A stretch of DNA of 64,000 nt from Verrucomicrobiia bacterium (GCA_030427505.1 JAUICH010000025.1:23694-87693), one strand, 5' to 3'; counted from the first letter of the stretch, positions 39,301-48,157 are shown. Notes: generated by a model not told the origin, from the letters alone. Program-made: numbers and translations.

Positions 39301-40181
39301 GGGCCGTGGCAGTAGAAACAGTTGTCCGAAAGGATGGGGCGAATGTCGCGGTTGAACTGCACTTTCCCGTCCGAGCCGAGAGCGACGAACTTCGTGGGCG
39401 GACGGTTCTGGGAACCGCTGGGCACGTCGGCCAACAGCATGCGCTGGTACTCCTGCTCCGGGGTCTCTTCCAGGGAAACCAGGGTGGGAGACGGCTGAGC
39501 CGGGCTGGGTTCTGGATTTTCCGCCAGAGCCGTGGAATCTGGAGTTGCCTCTTCGTGCTGAGGGCTCTCAGGCGCCGGAGTAGTGCTGACCTCTTCCACC
39601 TCGGCCACCTGCTGGGGGACTTCCAGGGCTTCGGGGACTGGCGTCCTCTCTTCTTTCCCGGATTTCTCCTCCTCCGGTGCCTTGGCGGGCGCTCCGGCGG
39701 CCAGGTTCCCGCCCGGGGAATCCTCCTCTCCCTCCACACCTGAGCTGGAGCCTCCTCTGCCCATCAGCGTGAACAGGACCAGGGCGGCAAAGGTGGCGAT
39801 CGCGGCCCAGGCCAGCCACCTGGCCTTGAGGCGGGCCGGGTTTTTCTCCGCATCCGCTGCTTCTTCCGTCTCGGTTTCCGGGGCGGTGTCCTTTTTCAGC
39901 GAAGCCCCTGCCGCCACCGTGGCCGTGGCCGTGGCTGCCGAGACACCGGGCATGGTGACGACATTGGACGGAGTCTCCAGGCCGGCCAGGAGGGCGTGGA
40001 TCTGCTCGTCCCCGTCCAGGAGGGCGTGGATTTCGTTCTGGAGACGCCAGGCACGGCGGGCCTCGGGGCTTTCAAGCAGCCGCGTTTCCAACTGGTGATG
40101 CTCCGCATCCGTCAGTTCGCCGCTGTGCAGCCGGGCCAGGAGCCGGTCAAGCGTCTGTTCTTCCTTGTTTCCGCTCGTCAT
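36306..40181 (-). CDS. Anti-sigma-like N-terminus fused to PSCyt1-DUF1549-LamG-DUF1553 protein
   Basis: 1291 aa from ATG 40181. Residues 1-70 ('[35 protein letters not shown]') resemble FecR-type anti-sigma N-termini. A single TM (about 127-146, [20 protein letters not shown]) and a P/E-rich linker follow. The rest is periplasmic: planctomycete-type cytochrome C with heme motif C288-F-Y-C-H292, DUF1549 ('[20 protein letters not shown]'), a concanavalin/LamG insert ('[20 protein letters not shown]'), and DUF1553 ('[31 protein letters not shown]'). It overlaps the ECF sigma gene by 35 nt, so the two are translationally coupled. The fusion suggests that the enzyme is its own anti-sigma/sensor. 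Confidence 0.93.
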   Translation of the reverse strand: MTSGNKEEQTLDRLLARLHSGELTDAEHHQLETRLLESPEARRAWRLQNEIHALLDGDEQIHALLAGLETPSNVVTMPGVSAATATATVAAGASLKKDTAPETETEEAADAEKNPARLKARWLAWAAIATFAALVLFTLMGRGGSSSGVEGEEDSPGGNLAAGAPAKAPEEEKSGKEERTPVPEALEVPQQVAEVEEVSTTPAPESPQHEEATPDSTALAENPEPSPAQPSPTLVSLEETPEQEYQRMLLADVPSGSQNRPPTKFVALGSDGKVQFNRDIRPILSDNCFYCHGPDSGHREAGLRLDVEEAVFTPRDGEPAVVIRGKPEESALFQRIVHEDPDERMPPLDSHKTITPEQIALLRQWIAEGAEWEAHWAFIAPEYPEIPAAASEWPYNEIDQFVLARLAQEGIQPATQADPYTLLRRVTLDLTGLPPTVEEIEAFAADPSFQAYEKVVDRLLKSEAYGEHRARFWLDAARYGDTHGLHLDNRRVMWPYRDWVIQAYNDNVPFDRFTREQIAGDLMPDPTQAQLVATGFNRCNVTTSEGGAIDEEFLARYAVDRVETTATVWLGLTAGCASCHNHKFDPLTMKDFYRLYAYFNNTTQRAMDQNIPDTPPVIRVYPKPETEQREKELSAKVKALDGQLAALKKEHQAGFEAWLADPDSQKTVKTLSHPDLTYSTSIGREQADVPEEPVPALSKDEPFSIVLRFRAPEKMPERLELFSATDGSPQQRGYRVVFNDMDGIALEMVEAWPSKVMRIMTIRRIKPGGIYHLAFTYDGSGTEEGLNIFLNGELLASRYPLERMGLLNGDFKTQATLKVNTAAKDESGRISLQEIEIYHRDLLPEEVGSLQESGKIPGLLAKAAKLEAAKKAKDKADPKQKDAGKLDGKELELLKEFYFQKTQPDYQGLLAEKIQVARELDAIHRAAPTTLVMQDNPDQEARAFVLERGEYDKPGEEVSPGTPDFLPPQQDGQPQNRLGLANWLVDTKNPLVARVTVNRMWQELFGVGLVKTAEDFGTQGEPPSHPELLDWLALRFIDSGWDMKAMYRMMVLSSTYRQSSQFRPELKGLNAENRLLARGPRYRLDAEMLRDQALAASGLLVRTVGGESVRPYQPSGIWEAVGYTNSNTQTFFQDHGEDEVRRSVYTFWKRTAPPPDMVIFDAPNRESCTVRRERTNTPLQALVLMNDPQFVRAARSLALQVMNEADSDEARIHEMGLLLLGRPFEADEVDVVMRSLTAFKSEYDSDHAEAARLVDDMLTPQKETHPAPGEFASWIMVANQLMNLDEAINKN

Positions 40182-40785
40182 GGTGATGATTGAAAGGTTC
40201 GGTTGGTCCGCCGTTCTCGTTCTGTGGGTCCCCTTTACCGTCCGCGGTTCCGCTTCCGTTCAGGCCCAGTTTCCGTTCCACGCAGCGGGCCAGGTTCTGC
40301 TTCGCCCGGAAAAGGAGCTGGGACACGGCATTGGGCCGCATGCCGGTCTCGTCCGCGATGCCCGCCACCGGCATCCGCCGGATGTAGCGCATGGTGACGG
40401 CCTGCTGCTGGCTTTCGGGCAGGTTTTTCACGCAGTCCATCAGGGCCCGGCGCCGGATCTCAAAGTGTTCGCGGTCTTCTTCCTCTTCCTCGGCGATGAT
40501 TTCCTGCAATTTCTCGCTGAACACCAGCCGTTCCCGGCCCATGCGGCGGCGGAAGGTGAGCACCTCGAAATAGGCGACGCGGTGCGCCCAGGCGGTGAAG
40601 TTGCTGCCCGGCTGGAAGTCCCGGGCTTTTCGCAGCAGCACCACGTTGGTCTCCTGCAGGATGTCCCGCGCGATGTCGGGATTTCCCACCAGGGAACAGA
40701 TGTACCCCATCAACTGGGGCTGGTGCGCTGCCATCAATTCCGCAAAATCCTCTGGCTGGGACACGCTGGTGGCGGGGGTTGGCAT
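40147..40785 (-). CDS. ECF RNA polymerase sigma factor (planctomycete/verrucomicrobial type)
   Basis: 212 aa from ATG 40785; a longer in-frame extension is non-conserved. Sigma region 2: 'LMAAHQPQLMGYICSLVGNPDIARDILQETNVVLLRKARDFQPGSNFTAWAHRVAYFEV'. Region 4: 'LPESQQQAVTMRYIRRMPVAGIADETGMRPNAVSQLLFRAKQNLARCVERKL'. The QETNVVLL and NFTAWA wording is typical of ECF sigmas linked to PSD1/FecR-type genes in this phylum. It overlaps and is coupled to the anti-sigma/PSD1 gene, and probably activates this operon and possibly the DUF1501 gene. The C-terminal tail (NGSGTADGKG...) is low complexity. Confidence 0.93.
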   Translation of the reverse strand: MPTPATSVSQPEDFAELMAAHQPQLMGYICSLVGNPDIARDILQETNVVLLRKARDFQPGSNFTAWAHRVAYFEVLTFRRRMGRERLVFSEKLQEIIAEEEEEDREHFEIRRRALMDCVKNLPESQQQAVTMRYIRRMPVAGIADETGMRPNAVSQLLFRAKQNLARCVERKLGLNGSGTADGKGDPQNENGGPTEPFNHHHDERKQGRTDA

Positions 40786-41048
40786 ACGCGAAGTGAGAAG
40801 AGATGAGAGGTGCGCCGAGGCAGCTCGTCCCGGACAAACGCCGCCTCGCGGGGGAATCTTACGGAGAATTTTACCGGAATTTTCGTCCGGAGTGAATGGG
40901 GAAATCCATGGCGGGATCGCGGATGACCGGCGCGCCCCAGCCGGAGGGTGCGTTTTCAAAGGAATTTTCAAGACGGGTCCGGTAGGATTTGCCGCAAGTT
41001 TCGACAAAGTCTCCTCCCACTCTACCTCACCCGCCCACCCAATCTGAA

Positions 41049-42377
41049 ATGGAAATCGACGACCGGCTGCTGGTTCTGAAAGTGATCGCTCACATCGAGC
41101 AACACTTGGCCGATGACTTGAGCGCCACGGCGCTGGTCGATTTCTCCGGTTACTCGCTGAACCGGCTGCGGCAGAAGTTCTTCAACGTCACCGGCGAGAC
41201 GCCTAGCGGCTACCTTCGCAAGCGGCGCCTGACGGAGGCGGCGAAGGAGATCCTGGCCGGGAAGAAAATCATCGAGGTCAGCCTGAAGTACGGCTTCAGC
41301 TCGCAGGAAAACTTTACCACCTCGTTCCGGTCTTACTTCGGCGTTACGCCGGGAGAGATCTACCAGATGGACCGCAGGTACAAGACCTTCATCGGAAAAC
41401 TCAGAAACTCCTACACGCTCATGGAAATCGCCGGACTCCAACAACCCGCCTACAACGCCACGCTGATGGGCTGCCTGAAAGGCGCCGCCGACTGGTTCGA
41501 CCTGGACCTTTCGCCCGCCATGCTCTACGGCCTGTCCGGGCACGCTTTTCTCATCAACATCCATCGCGAGCTTTGTCCCAGCGGGCCCTACTGCTGGACA
41601 AAGATAGCCTTCCACAAGCTGCTGGCGAACCTGGGCATCCAGTGGATCCCTAACCACCGGTATGGGAAGAACAATCGCCCGGAAGAACGCCAGGCCGCCG
41701 AGCAGACCCTCATCGACGCTCTGAACGAAGGCGGGCTGGGCGTGCTGGAGTTCCTGGAATACCAACTCGTCGGCGGCTACGACGAGAAGGGCTTTCAGTT
41801 TCTCCTGCCCTGGGACGGCAAGACGGATGTGGAGATGCGGCGGCTGACCTATACCTCGTGGGAAGAGTGTCTCGACACCCAGGGCTGGTGCGGGTTGGCC
41901 ATATTAAAGAAAGGCGCTCCGCGGGAGGACCTGCTGACGATGACGCGGGAAGCCCTGGCCTTTGCCCTGAAGATGTATCGCGAGCCAAGCTCCGTGCAGC
42001 CGGTGGACGACTACGCGGCTGGCTACGGCGCTTACGACTACTGGAAAAACGGCATCCGCGAAGGCCACGGCGAAAGCCACGGCCACTGGTGGAACGGCAT
42101 GGTCTGGGCGGAGTGCCGCCACCAGGGCGCCAGGTTTTTTGAAGAACTGGGTGAGGTGCTCGGGGAAACGGGCGAGGGCGAGAGTAAAGACAAAGACGAA
42201 GCCAGAACCCTGTCCGCCCGCCTGGCCACGCGCTACCAGGCATTGGGCGAAAAGCTGGACCTGGTGAAGGAAAAAGCGCTGCCCAAGGAAGATAAGATCT
42301 CTCTGCTGGAAGACTGTCTCCAACTGGAGCACGAAGCAGAGGAAGAGATGGCCCGGTTGGTGGGCGTGTTAGGGTGA
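41049..42377 (+). CDS. AraC-family regulator fused to a BtrH/DUF4872-like domain
   Basis: 442 aa from ATG 41049. The N-terminal AraC helix-turn-helix pair (about 5-105) contains 'DDLSATALVDFSGYSLNRLRQKFFNVTGETPSGYLRKRRL' and 'GFSSQENFTTSFRSYFGVTPGEIY'. The C-terminal 320 residues start 'AGLQQPAYNATLMGCLKGAADWFDLDLSPAMLYGLSGHAFLINIHRELCPSGPYCW', resembling the BtrH N-terminal/DUF4872 family, papain-like-fold proteins involved in acyl transfer or sensing. The HTH at the N-terminus and a large ligand domain at the C-terminus reverse the usual AraC order. Divergent from the ECF sigma gene (263-bp shared region), so it may regulate it. Confidence 0.85.
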   Translation: MEIDDRLLVLKVIAHIEQHLADDLSATALVDFSGYSLNRLRQKFFNVTGETPSGYLRKRRLTEAAKEILAGKKIIEVSLKYGFSSQENFTTSFRSYFGVTPGEIYQMDRRYKTFIGKLRNSYTLMEIAGLQQPAYNATLMGCLKGAADWFDLDLSPAMLYGLSGHAFLINIHRELCPSGPYCWTKIAFHKLLANLGIQWIPNHRYGKNNRPEERQAAEQTLIDALNEGGLGVLEFLEYQLVGGYDEKGFQFLLPWDGKTDVEMRRLTYTSWEECLDTQGWCGLAILKKGAPREDLLTMTREALAFALKMYREPSSVQPVDDYAAGYGAYDYWKNGIREGHGESHGHWWNGMVWAECRHQGARFFEELGEVLGETGEGESKDKDEARTLSARLATRYQALGEKLDLVKEKALPKEDKISLLEDCLQLEHEAEEEMARLVGVLG

Positions 42378-42798
42378 ATGGAGGGGGAGGCGGGGGAAGT
42401 TCTAAAATAGAAGGTAGCCGAACGCGGACGAGATGGTGACTCGGGCGCGGCCTCCTTGGACTACCGCGCTCCAAGATAAGAAAGCTCTCTGGCCATCGTT
42501 CGAAGTTCCGGACCTCTCGCCAGTCCGGGAGAGGGTTTTCCCTCCACGAAAATCTCCTGTAAGGAAACTTCGAACCCCTGGGTCTCAGTTTTCCAAGCCA
42601 TTGCCAAACCACGGCGAAAAAACAGCCCAAGCGGGTTCCCGGGTATGGAATCCGCCTCGTGTCGAATTTTTTACAAGGAATTCGAGGCGGAGATATTTTT
42701 AAGTGGTTAAGCACTTATTATTTGAAGGATTCCATTCCCCGCCTAAGAATGCGCCTTTGTCATGGGAGATGACCCCGTGCCGGGGGATCAATAACGTC
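42378..42798. other. 421-bp gene-free region with hairpins before the DinB-like gene
   Basis: An interrupted 12-bp hairpin lies at 42652-42690: CCGCCT/AGGCGG plus CGAATT/AATTCG, with a CGTGT bulge. A second hairpin, AAGTG-GTTAAG-CACTT, lies at 42701-42716. Both sit in an AT-rich stretch about 85-150 nt before the DinB-like ATG at 42799. They could be a transcript leader or operator. The remainder shows nothing. Confidence 0.5.
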
Positions 42799-43338
42799 AT
42801 GAATCTCGTTTACGGGTGCTTATTTCAAATCGAGCAGGCGGTGCTCCTCCTCCAGGGCCTTGACGAGGCCCAATACACCATGGCGCACATGCACTGCTTC
42901 GGCGGCAGCATAGGGGGGCACTTGCGGCACTGCGTCGAACACTTTGAATGTTTCCTCGCCGGGTATGAAGACGGAAAGGTGGACTACACCTCCCGGGCGC
43001 GGGAGAAAGACTTGGAAACCTCTCCCACACTGGCTGGAAAACGGCTGGAAGCCATCGCGGGCCGCCTGCGCTCCCTGGAAAAGGAAGGCTACTCCCACAC
43101 CCGGAAGATCACGGTGAAGGGAGACCTCAAAGGCGTGCCGGAAGAAGAGATCACCTGGCAGGACTCTTCCGTGGGGCGCGAATTGCAGTTTCTGGCCTCC
43201 CACACCATTCACCATTTTGCCCTGGTGGCCATCATGTGCCAAGCGCTGGGCGTGACCCCGGCGGAAGGCTTTGGCTTTGCCCCCTCCACGCTGGTCCACC
43301 TGGAAAAGCAACAACAGGTTGGCTCGGGAGGAGCCTAA
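42799..43338 (+). CDS. DinB-like four-helix protein
   Basis: 179 aa from ATG 42799; an upstream extension to 42703 lies in the hairpin-containing leader and is not conserved-looking. The pattern is DinB/YfiT-like: 'GGSIGGHLRHCVEHFECFLAGYE' and 'LQFLASHTIHHFALVAIMCQALGV', giving a three-His metal site (one His in the first helix block and two in the second). DinB-fold proteins include metal-dependent thiol transferases (bacillithiol- or mycothiol-dependent); the substrate here is unknown. It is followed 54 nt later by an acyltransferase on the same strand, possibly an operon. Confidence 0.85.
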   Translation: MNLVYGCLFQIEQAVLLLQGLDEAQYTMAHMHCFGGSIGGHLRHCVEHFECFLAGYEDGKVDYTSRAREKDLETSPTLAGKRLEAIAGRLRSLEKEGYSHTRKITVKGDLKGVPEEEITWQDSSVGRELQFLASHTIHHFALVAIMCQALGVTPAEGFGFAPSTLVHLEKQQQVGSGGA

Positions 43339-43392
43339 GACCCGCGCCGCTCCGCCGCGAGACGCCGCACCCCTCCTCTAATAATACCCCGG

Positions 43393-44346
43393 ATGGAAAT
43401 GACCGAAAAACCCATCGCCGCCGCGGCTGGCCTGGAAGCCGTGGCCCAGGAGGTGGAAGCGCTTCCGCCCGGCGGCAAGGTGCTGGAGTCCGGACGCTTC
43501 GACGTGTACATGGTCTTGAAGGAGCGCATCCCGCTCACCTTCTTCGAAATCTCCCGCCAGCGGGAAATCGCCTTTCGTGAGGTCGGGGAGGGGACCGGGA
43601 AACCGGTGGACGCGGACCGCTTTGACGAGCACTACCACCACCTCTTTCTCTGGGACCGCGAACTCCGCCGCTTGGCGGGCGCCTATCGCCTCGGGCTGAC
43701 GGATGTCATCATGGACTCGCATGGCCCGGAGGGGCTGTATTGCTCCACCCTGTTTCATTTCCGGGAGGAATTCATGGAGTTCCTTCGCCCCGGCATGGAA
43801 CTGGGCCGCTCCTTCGTGGCGCGGGAGTACCAGCGGCAGCACCAGACCCTGGCCCTCCTCTGGCAGGGCATTGGCGCCTTCGTTTCCCGGCACCCTCAGT
43901 ACTACCGCCTCTTTGGCCCCGTCTCCATCAGCCGGAACTACACCGCCATTTCCAAGTACCTCATCGTGGAATACATGGAACGCGAACTGCGCGATCCCAA
44001 CCTGGCCAGCTGGGTCCTGCCCAGGAACCCCTACCAGGCCGGTTCCATCGAGGAACTGGACCCGGAGCAGATCAGCGGCTCGCTGAAGAGCATCCAGGAA
44101 GTGTCCGCCCGCGTCGCCAAGACGGAGCTCGACGGAAAGGGCATCCCCATCCTCCTCCGCCAGTACCTGAAGCTCAAGGCCACGCTCCTCAGCTTCAATG
44201 TGGACCCGGAATTTTCCGACGTTCTGGACGCGTTGGTTTACGTGGACCTGCGGAACACGCCGCGCCTCATCCTGGACCGCTACATTGGTAAGGAAGGCGC
44301 CCGCCAGATCATGAGCCAGGCGTCACCGTCGTCGGCGGCAGTTTGA
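43393..44346 (+). CDS. GNAT-like N-acyltransferase (OlsB type)
   Basis: 317 aa from ATG 43393. 'FDVYMVLKERIPLTFFEISRQREIAFREVGEGTG' and 'YHHLFLWDRELRRLAGAYRLGL' match the OlsB/PF13444 (Acetyltransf_5) group. Those enzymes form the amide bond of ornithine or related amino-acid lipids, using acyl-ACP. Typical OlsB is about 280-300 aa. A PlsC-type acyltransferase with NHPFGGAD lies at 51482-52339 and could supply the O-acylation step, but they are not adjacent. The 3' end overlaps the convergent alpha/beta hydrolase gene by 38 nt. Confidence 0.85.
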   Translation: MEMTEKPIAAAAGLEAVAQEVEALPPGGKVLESGRFDVYMVLKERIPLTFFEISRQREIAFREVGEGTGKPVDADRFDEHYHHLFLWDRELRRLAGAYRLGLTDVIMDSHGPEGLYCSTLFHFREEFMEFLRPGMELGRSFVAREYQRQHQTLALLWQGIGAFVSRHPQYYRLFGPVSISRNYTAISKYLIVEYMERELRDPNLASWVLPRNPYQAGSIEELDPEQISGSLKSIQEVSARVAKTELDGKGIPILLRQYLKLKATLLSFNVDPEFSDVLDALVYVDLRNTPRLILDRYIGKEGARQIMSQASPSSAAV

Positions 44347-45724
44347 GCCGGCGGTTTCTCTGGTGGTGTCCCCCTCGCCAGAGCCGGTGGATTTGCCAGG
44401 GCAGGGTGAACAGCGCCGCCACCACCAGCCAGGAAACAGACACACTGGCCGTGGAAGGATAGGGGCCAAACCACTTGAAGTGCGCCAGGCCCGCGATCGC
44501 CGCGCCAGCCATCAAGGTCACCACCGCGCCCAGACCCGGCAGCAGGTTCCTCCAGTGCCAGGAGCGGTAGAGAAAGCCCCGCCTCAGGAGAGCGCCGATC
44601 AAAGCGCCAAAGATGCCCACCCCCAGGTCCAGATAGCCAAAGGCCGTCAGAACCGCCGTGACCAGGGTGCCATAGCCACCGAAGAACAGGGTCAGCACCG
44701 CGCAGATAAAGACAGACAGGATCCAGAAATGGTAGCCCCGCTTGATTAGGCCGCCAAAGATGGGCGCGGACGCCTCGTAACCCTCCGCCAGGTTCCGGGT
44801 CTCCGGCACAAAGCGGTCCCGCCAGTGTTCGTCCGCCAGTTGAGAGATTTCCTCAGCCGAAATGGCCAGGGAGTCTTCCTTCCCATAACCCAGTGGATAG
44901 AAGTGACTGTCGTCCAGCATCACCAGGCGGCTCTGGGCCAGCATTTCGTGATGTCTCACCGCCAGCCAGGCCGGCACCAGCGGATCGTGCATGCCGTGAA
45001 TGATAAGAACGGGGTCCTTCAGGTTCTCCAGGATGGGCCGGAGCTTTCGCTGGTCGCTTTCCCAGAACTCACAGACAAAGGCGCTCCGCTCCGCCCGCGT
45101 GCCCAAGGCGCCATAGTGGGGAATCAGCTCCGGTAGCGCCAAGGTCCCCAGCCAGGCCACCGCGTACTTCCCGTGCTCGAACAGGTAACTCCCGCTGCCT
45201 TCGCCCTCCTGCAGCCCAATGGCGGACAGCAGGGTCAGGGACGGTACCTTGTCAGGCGCCTGGTTTTTCATGTGTAAGGCAATTCCGCCGGAGAACGACC
45301 AAGCCACCGCATGCGCGCGGGGCACCTTCAACTTATCCAGCAAAGCCAGCATCAGGGCCGCCTGATGTTCCATGGAGTAGTCCTTCGCCCAGGCCGCGGA
45401 TTCGCCATAGCCGGGCCGGTCCACGGACAGGACCCGGTGGCCCCGCTTGACGAGTTCCCTGGCCAGAGCCGCCCCGTCATCCGATCCGGAAGACGGGCTG
45501 CCGTGCAGGAACAGGACGGGCAGCTTGCCGGGCGCCGCGCCGCCTTCCGGTTTCCAGTCCTGGTAGGAAAGGAGCAAGGTCTCGCCGTCCGCCGTCACCT
45601 CCAGCCCCGGCCGGGTCGTCGCGGGTTCCCGGAGAAGCCGCAACCGCGCCGTCCAATAGTGGGAACCCGCCAAGGCGGCCAGATACACGAAGAACAGAAT
45701 CAGGAACGGATGGAAGCGTCTCAC
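44309..45724 (-). CDS. Membrane-fused alpha/beta hydrolase
   Basis: 471 aa with a GTG start at 45724; no ATG is near. An N-terminal signal anchor (FLILFFVYLAALAGSHYW) is followed by an alpha/beta hydrolase: oxyanion 'VLFLHGSPSSGSDDGAALA', nucleophile AWSFSGG, acid 'LIIHGMHDPLVP', His in 'MLDDSHFYPLG'. The last 150 residues carry about four TM helices ('ILSVFICAVLTLFFGGYGTLV' onward). Soluble hydrolases of this class are about 280 aa, so the membrane tail is an addition. The substrate is unknown, perhaps a membrane lipid. Confidence 0.82.
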   Translation of the reverse strand: MRRFHPFLILFFVYLAALAGSHYWTARLRLLREPATTRPGLEVTADGETLLLSYQDWKPEGGAAPGKLPVLFLHGSPSSGSDDGAALARELVKRGHRVLSVDRPGYGESAAWAKDYSMEHQAALMLALLDKLKVPRAHAVAWSFSGGIALHMKNQAPDKVPSLTLLSAIGLQEGEGSGSYLFEHGKYAVAWLGTLALPELIPHYGALGTRAERSAFVCEFWESDQRKLRPILENLKDPVLIIHGMHDPLVPAWLAVRHHEMLAQSRLVMLDDSHFYPLGYGKEDSLAISAEEISQLADEHWRDRFVPETRNLAEGYEASAPIFGGLIKRGYHFWILSVFICAVLTLFFGGYGTLVTAVLTAFGYLDLGVGIFGALIGALLRRGFLYRSWHWRNLLPGLGAVVTLMAGAAIAGLAHFKWFGPYPSTASVSVSWLVVAALFTLPWQIHRLWRGGHHQRNRRLKLPPTTVTPGS

Positions 45725-45872
45725 GGATCAGGAGTTCGTCGGAGAAATGCGGGCGTGGCGGAAAGAGAAACGTCCGCAATTTACGCAGTTCGCGGGGAAG
45801 GTGTCAAAAATGGGTTCGGAAAGAGCTTGAGACATTCCCGTCTTGTTTGAGACGGTCTTTACCATTCGCCAT

Positions 45873-46148
45873 ATGGAAACCGCCGTGGAAATCCTACTCA
45901 CCGTGCTGGGCGCCTACCTCTTGATGGGGCTGCTCTTTGCCGTGCCCTTCGCCTTCTTCGGCGCGCGTGCCTTCGATCCCTCCGCCGTTCAGGGCACCCT
46001 GGGCTTCAAGCTCATCATCATTCCTGGGGCGGCCCTCCTTTGGCCGCTCATGGCGAAACGGTGGATCTCCCGGACCCAACCCACGGAAAGCACCGCGCAC
46101 CGGAAGTCAGCCGGCACGAAGCCGGACCTGGAAACCGAACAAGCCTGA
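45873..46148 (+). CDS. Small two-TM membrane protein
   Basis: 91 aa from ATG 45873. Two hydrophobic helices (about 5-25 and 40-58) and a hydrophilic tail (RTQPTESTAHRKSAGTKPDLETEQA). It is the first gene of a tight plus-strand cluster with a 50-aa membrane protein (9-nt gap), a Rieske/ferric-reductase fusion and a 256-aa membrane protein, and is probably a subunit of a redox membrane complex (inference). No family recognised. Confidence 0.7.
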   Translation: METAVEILLTVLGAYLLMGLLFAVPFAFFGARAFDPSAVQGTLGFKLIIIPGAALLWPLMAKRWISRTQPTESTAHRKSAGTKPDLETEQA

Positions 46149-46157
46149 AAGAAAAAG

Positions 46158-46310
46158 ATGCAGCGTTACCACCGTCAATGGCACAGATGGATGTGGGTGT
46201 TCGCCTCCGTCCTCATCCTGGGTTCCCTGATCGCGGCGATCTCCCTCAGGAAACCGCCCGTCCTCCTGGAGTCCGCGCCCGAGGGCCTGGCCGTTCCTTC
46301 CGGTTCCTGA
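46158..46310 (+). CDS. 50-aa single-TM membrane protein
   Basis: ATG at 46158 with a GAAAAAG purine-rich stretch just before it, stop at 46308-46310. The product starts MQRYHRQWHRWMWVFASVLI, has one TM helix (about 12-30, WVFASVLILGSLIAAISL) and a short tail. The position between two co-directional genes of the redox cluster and the codon usage support it as real. Confidence 0.65.
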   Translation: MQRYHRQWHRWMWVFASVLILGSLIAAISLRKPPVLLESAPEGLAVPSGS

Positions 46311-46335
46311 ACTCCGCCATTGTCCATTTTCTAAC

Positions 46336-47373
46336 ATGAGTGTCTCCTACAAAGCCGTCGGCTGGAACGCCTTCAAGAAGAAGTACGACATGTTGCTGGT
46401 GGCGGTGACCGTGCTCTTCCTTCTGGTCTTTGCGGGAGTGGGCATCGCGCTCTTTCCCGAGATCACCCCGGAGATTCTCCTGATGCGCGCCTTTGGGACC
46501 GCCGCGATTGTCCTGCTGCACTTTATCCTCATCATCGGTCCCCTGGCGCGGCTGGACCGGCGCTGGTTGCCCGTGCTCTACAACCGCCGCCACCTGGGGG
46601 TCACCATGTTCCTCCTGGCTCTGTGCCACTCCGCCCTTGCCGTGCTGACCTACCATGCTGGCGGGGACCTGAATCCCCTGGTCAGCATTTTCGTGTCGGA
46701 CTGGGGAGAAGGCCTGGCGGGTTTTCCTTTTCAAGTCTTCGGTTTGGCGGCTTTGTTAGTCGTGTTCGCCATGGCCGCCACCAGCCATGACTTCTGGCTC
46801 GCGAACCTCACCGCCCCCGTTTGGAAGACCCTGCACATGCTGGTGTATGTGGCGTACGCGGCCCTGATCGTCCATGTGGTCTTCGGCGTGCTGCAGGCGG
46901 AAACCAGCCCGGTCTATTTCATCCTGCTGTCCGTGGGAGCCATCTTCGTTACCGGACTCCACCTGGTGGCGGGTTTCCGCGAAAGGGCGGGGGACCGCCC
47001 CTGTCAGTCCGCTCCCGAGTCAGACGGCTTCGTGGAAGTCTGCCGCGTGTCGGACATTCCCGAAGACGGCGCCCACGGGGTGGTTTTGTCAGGGGAAAAA
47101 GTCGCCATCGTCCGCTGGGAAGGGAAAATCTCCGCGCTGTCCGGTGTGTGCCAGCATCAAAACGGACCGCTGGCGGAGGGGAAATTCGTTTTCGGCTGCC
47201 TGACTTGTCCCTGGCATGGCTACCAGTACAAGCCAGACTCAGGTGAATCCCCACCGCCCTTTTCGGAAAAGATTCCGACCTTTCAGGTTCGTGTCGCGGA
47301 CGGAAAGGTCTATCTCCATCCCAAACCCAACCCCGCCGGAACCTATGTGGAACCCGCGCGGGCGGATGCTTGA
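46336..47373 (+). CDS. Ferric-reductase-like membrane domain fused to Rieske [2Fe-2S] domain
   Basis: 345 aa from ATG 46336. Residues 1-225 contain about six TM helices with paired histidines of a ferric-reductase-like/MsrQ heme domain ('ALCHSALAVLTYHAGG', 'LHMLVYVAYAALIVHVVFG'). The C-terminal Rieske ferredoxin (about 235-335) has C-Q-H ('GVCQHQNGPLAEG') and C-P-W-H ('CLTCPWHGYQY') cluster ligands. A likely quinol or ferredoxin electron-transfer module with the neighbouring small membrane proteins. The substrate and final acceptor are not identifiable. Confidence 0.88.
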   Translation: MSVSYKAVGWNAFKKKYDMLLVAVTVLFLLVFAGVGIALFPEITPEILLMRAFGTAAIVLLHFILIIGPLARLDRRWLPVLYNRRHLGVTMFLLALCHSALAVLTYHAGGDLNPLVSIFVSDWGEGLAGFPFQVFGLAALLVVFAMAATSHDFWLANLTAPVWKTLHMLVYVAYAALIVHVVFGVLQAETSPVYFILLSVGAIFVTGLHLVAGFRERAGDRPCQSAPESDGFVEVCRVSDIPEDGAHGVVLSGEKVAIVRWEGKISALSGVCQHQNGPLAEGKFVFGCLTCPWHGYQYKPDSGESPPPFSEKIPTFQVRVADGKVYLHPKPNPAGTYVEPARADA

Positions 47374-47386
47374 AGGTTGAAAGCGC

Positions 47387-48157
47387 ATGAACGGAAACGG
47401 TAAAGACGAATTCTTCATCGGCTGGCAATCCTCGCCACCGCCGGGCATCGCCCGCTTCTTGAAGACGCGGGTGGTGTGGATCTTCAGCGTCCTGGCTCTG
47501 GGCCTGGCGGCCGCGCTGCCGGTCTTTCAGAACACCATTCGTCAGGCCTGGTTCGATTTCGGAACGGTCACGGAGTTCGAAGGCTTACTGGTCAACGGCG
47601 CGGCCCCCGTGTTGATCGCAAAAGAATCGGGAGCTTCCGCCGAATCCGTCTATTTCCTGGTGAACCCCCTGAAGTATGGCTTCGACCCCGCCGCCGCCGT
47701 CTCTCACCACCTCAAGCAAGTCCGCCTCAAGGGAACCCTGATCCATGACGGGGAAGGCCGAAAGATGATTGAAGCGCTGCCCGGCTCGGTGGAAACGATT
47801 GCAGACGAAGAGCCCGGCCAACCGTTGGCGGGGGGCAGACAGGAATTGGGAGAAGTCGTGCTTCAGGGAGAGATCGTGGATAGTAAGTGCTACATCGGGG
47901 TCATGAATCCGGGGGCGCTGAAACCGCACCGGGCCTGCGCCATCAACTGCCTCCGGGGCGGCATTCCGCCCATGCTGCTCGTCCGGACGCAAGACGGGGG
48001 TTCCCACCTTGTTCTGTTGACCGGCCCGGATGGCGAGGCGGTGAATGAAGCCGTGCTGGACTACGTGGCCGAGCCTGTCGAGATCTATGGAAAGCTGGAG
48101 CGTCAAGGCAGTCTGAGAATACTGCGCGCCGATCCGTCAAACATCCGCCGCCTCTGA
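47387..48157 (+). CDS. Membrane-anchored partner of the Rieske/ferric-reductase protein, unknown family
   Basis: 256 aa from ATG 47387, 13 nt after the Rieske gene. One TM (about 29-48, VVWIFSVLALGLAAALPVF) and an extracytoplasmic domain. The stretch 'LGEVVLQGEIVDSKCYIGVMNPGALKPHRACAINCLRGGIPPMLLV' has three Cys and a His (SKC-Y..HRACAINC) and looks conserved, perhaps a metal- or heme-binding element. I do not recognise the family. Operon position suggests it is an obligate redox partner. Confidence 0.7.
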   Translation: MNGNGKDEFFIGWQSSPPPGIARFLKTRVVWIFSVLALGLAAALPVFQNTIRQAWFDFGTVTEFEGLLVNGAAPVLIAKESGASAESVYFLVNPLKYGFDPAAAVSHHLKQVRLKGTLIHDGEGRKMIEALPGSVETIADEEPGQPLAGGRQELGEVVLQGEIVDSKCYIGVMNPGALKPHRACAINCLRGGIPPMLLVRTQDGGSHLVLLTGPDGEAVNEAVLDYVAEPVEIYGKLERQGSLRILRADPSNIRRL

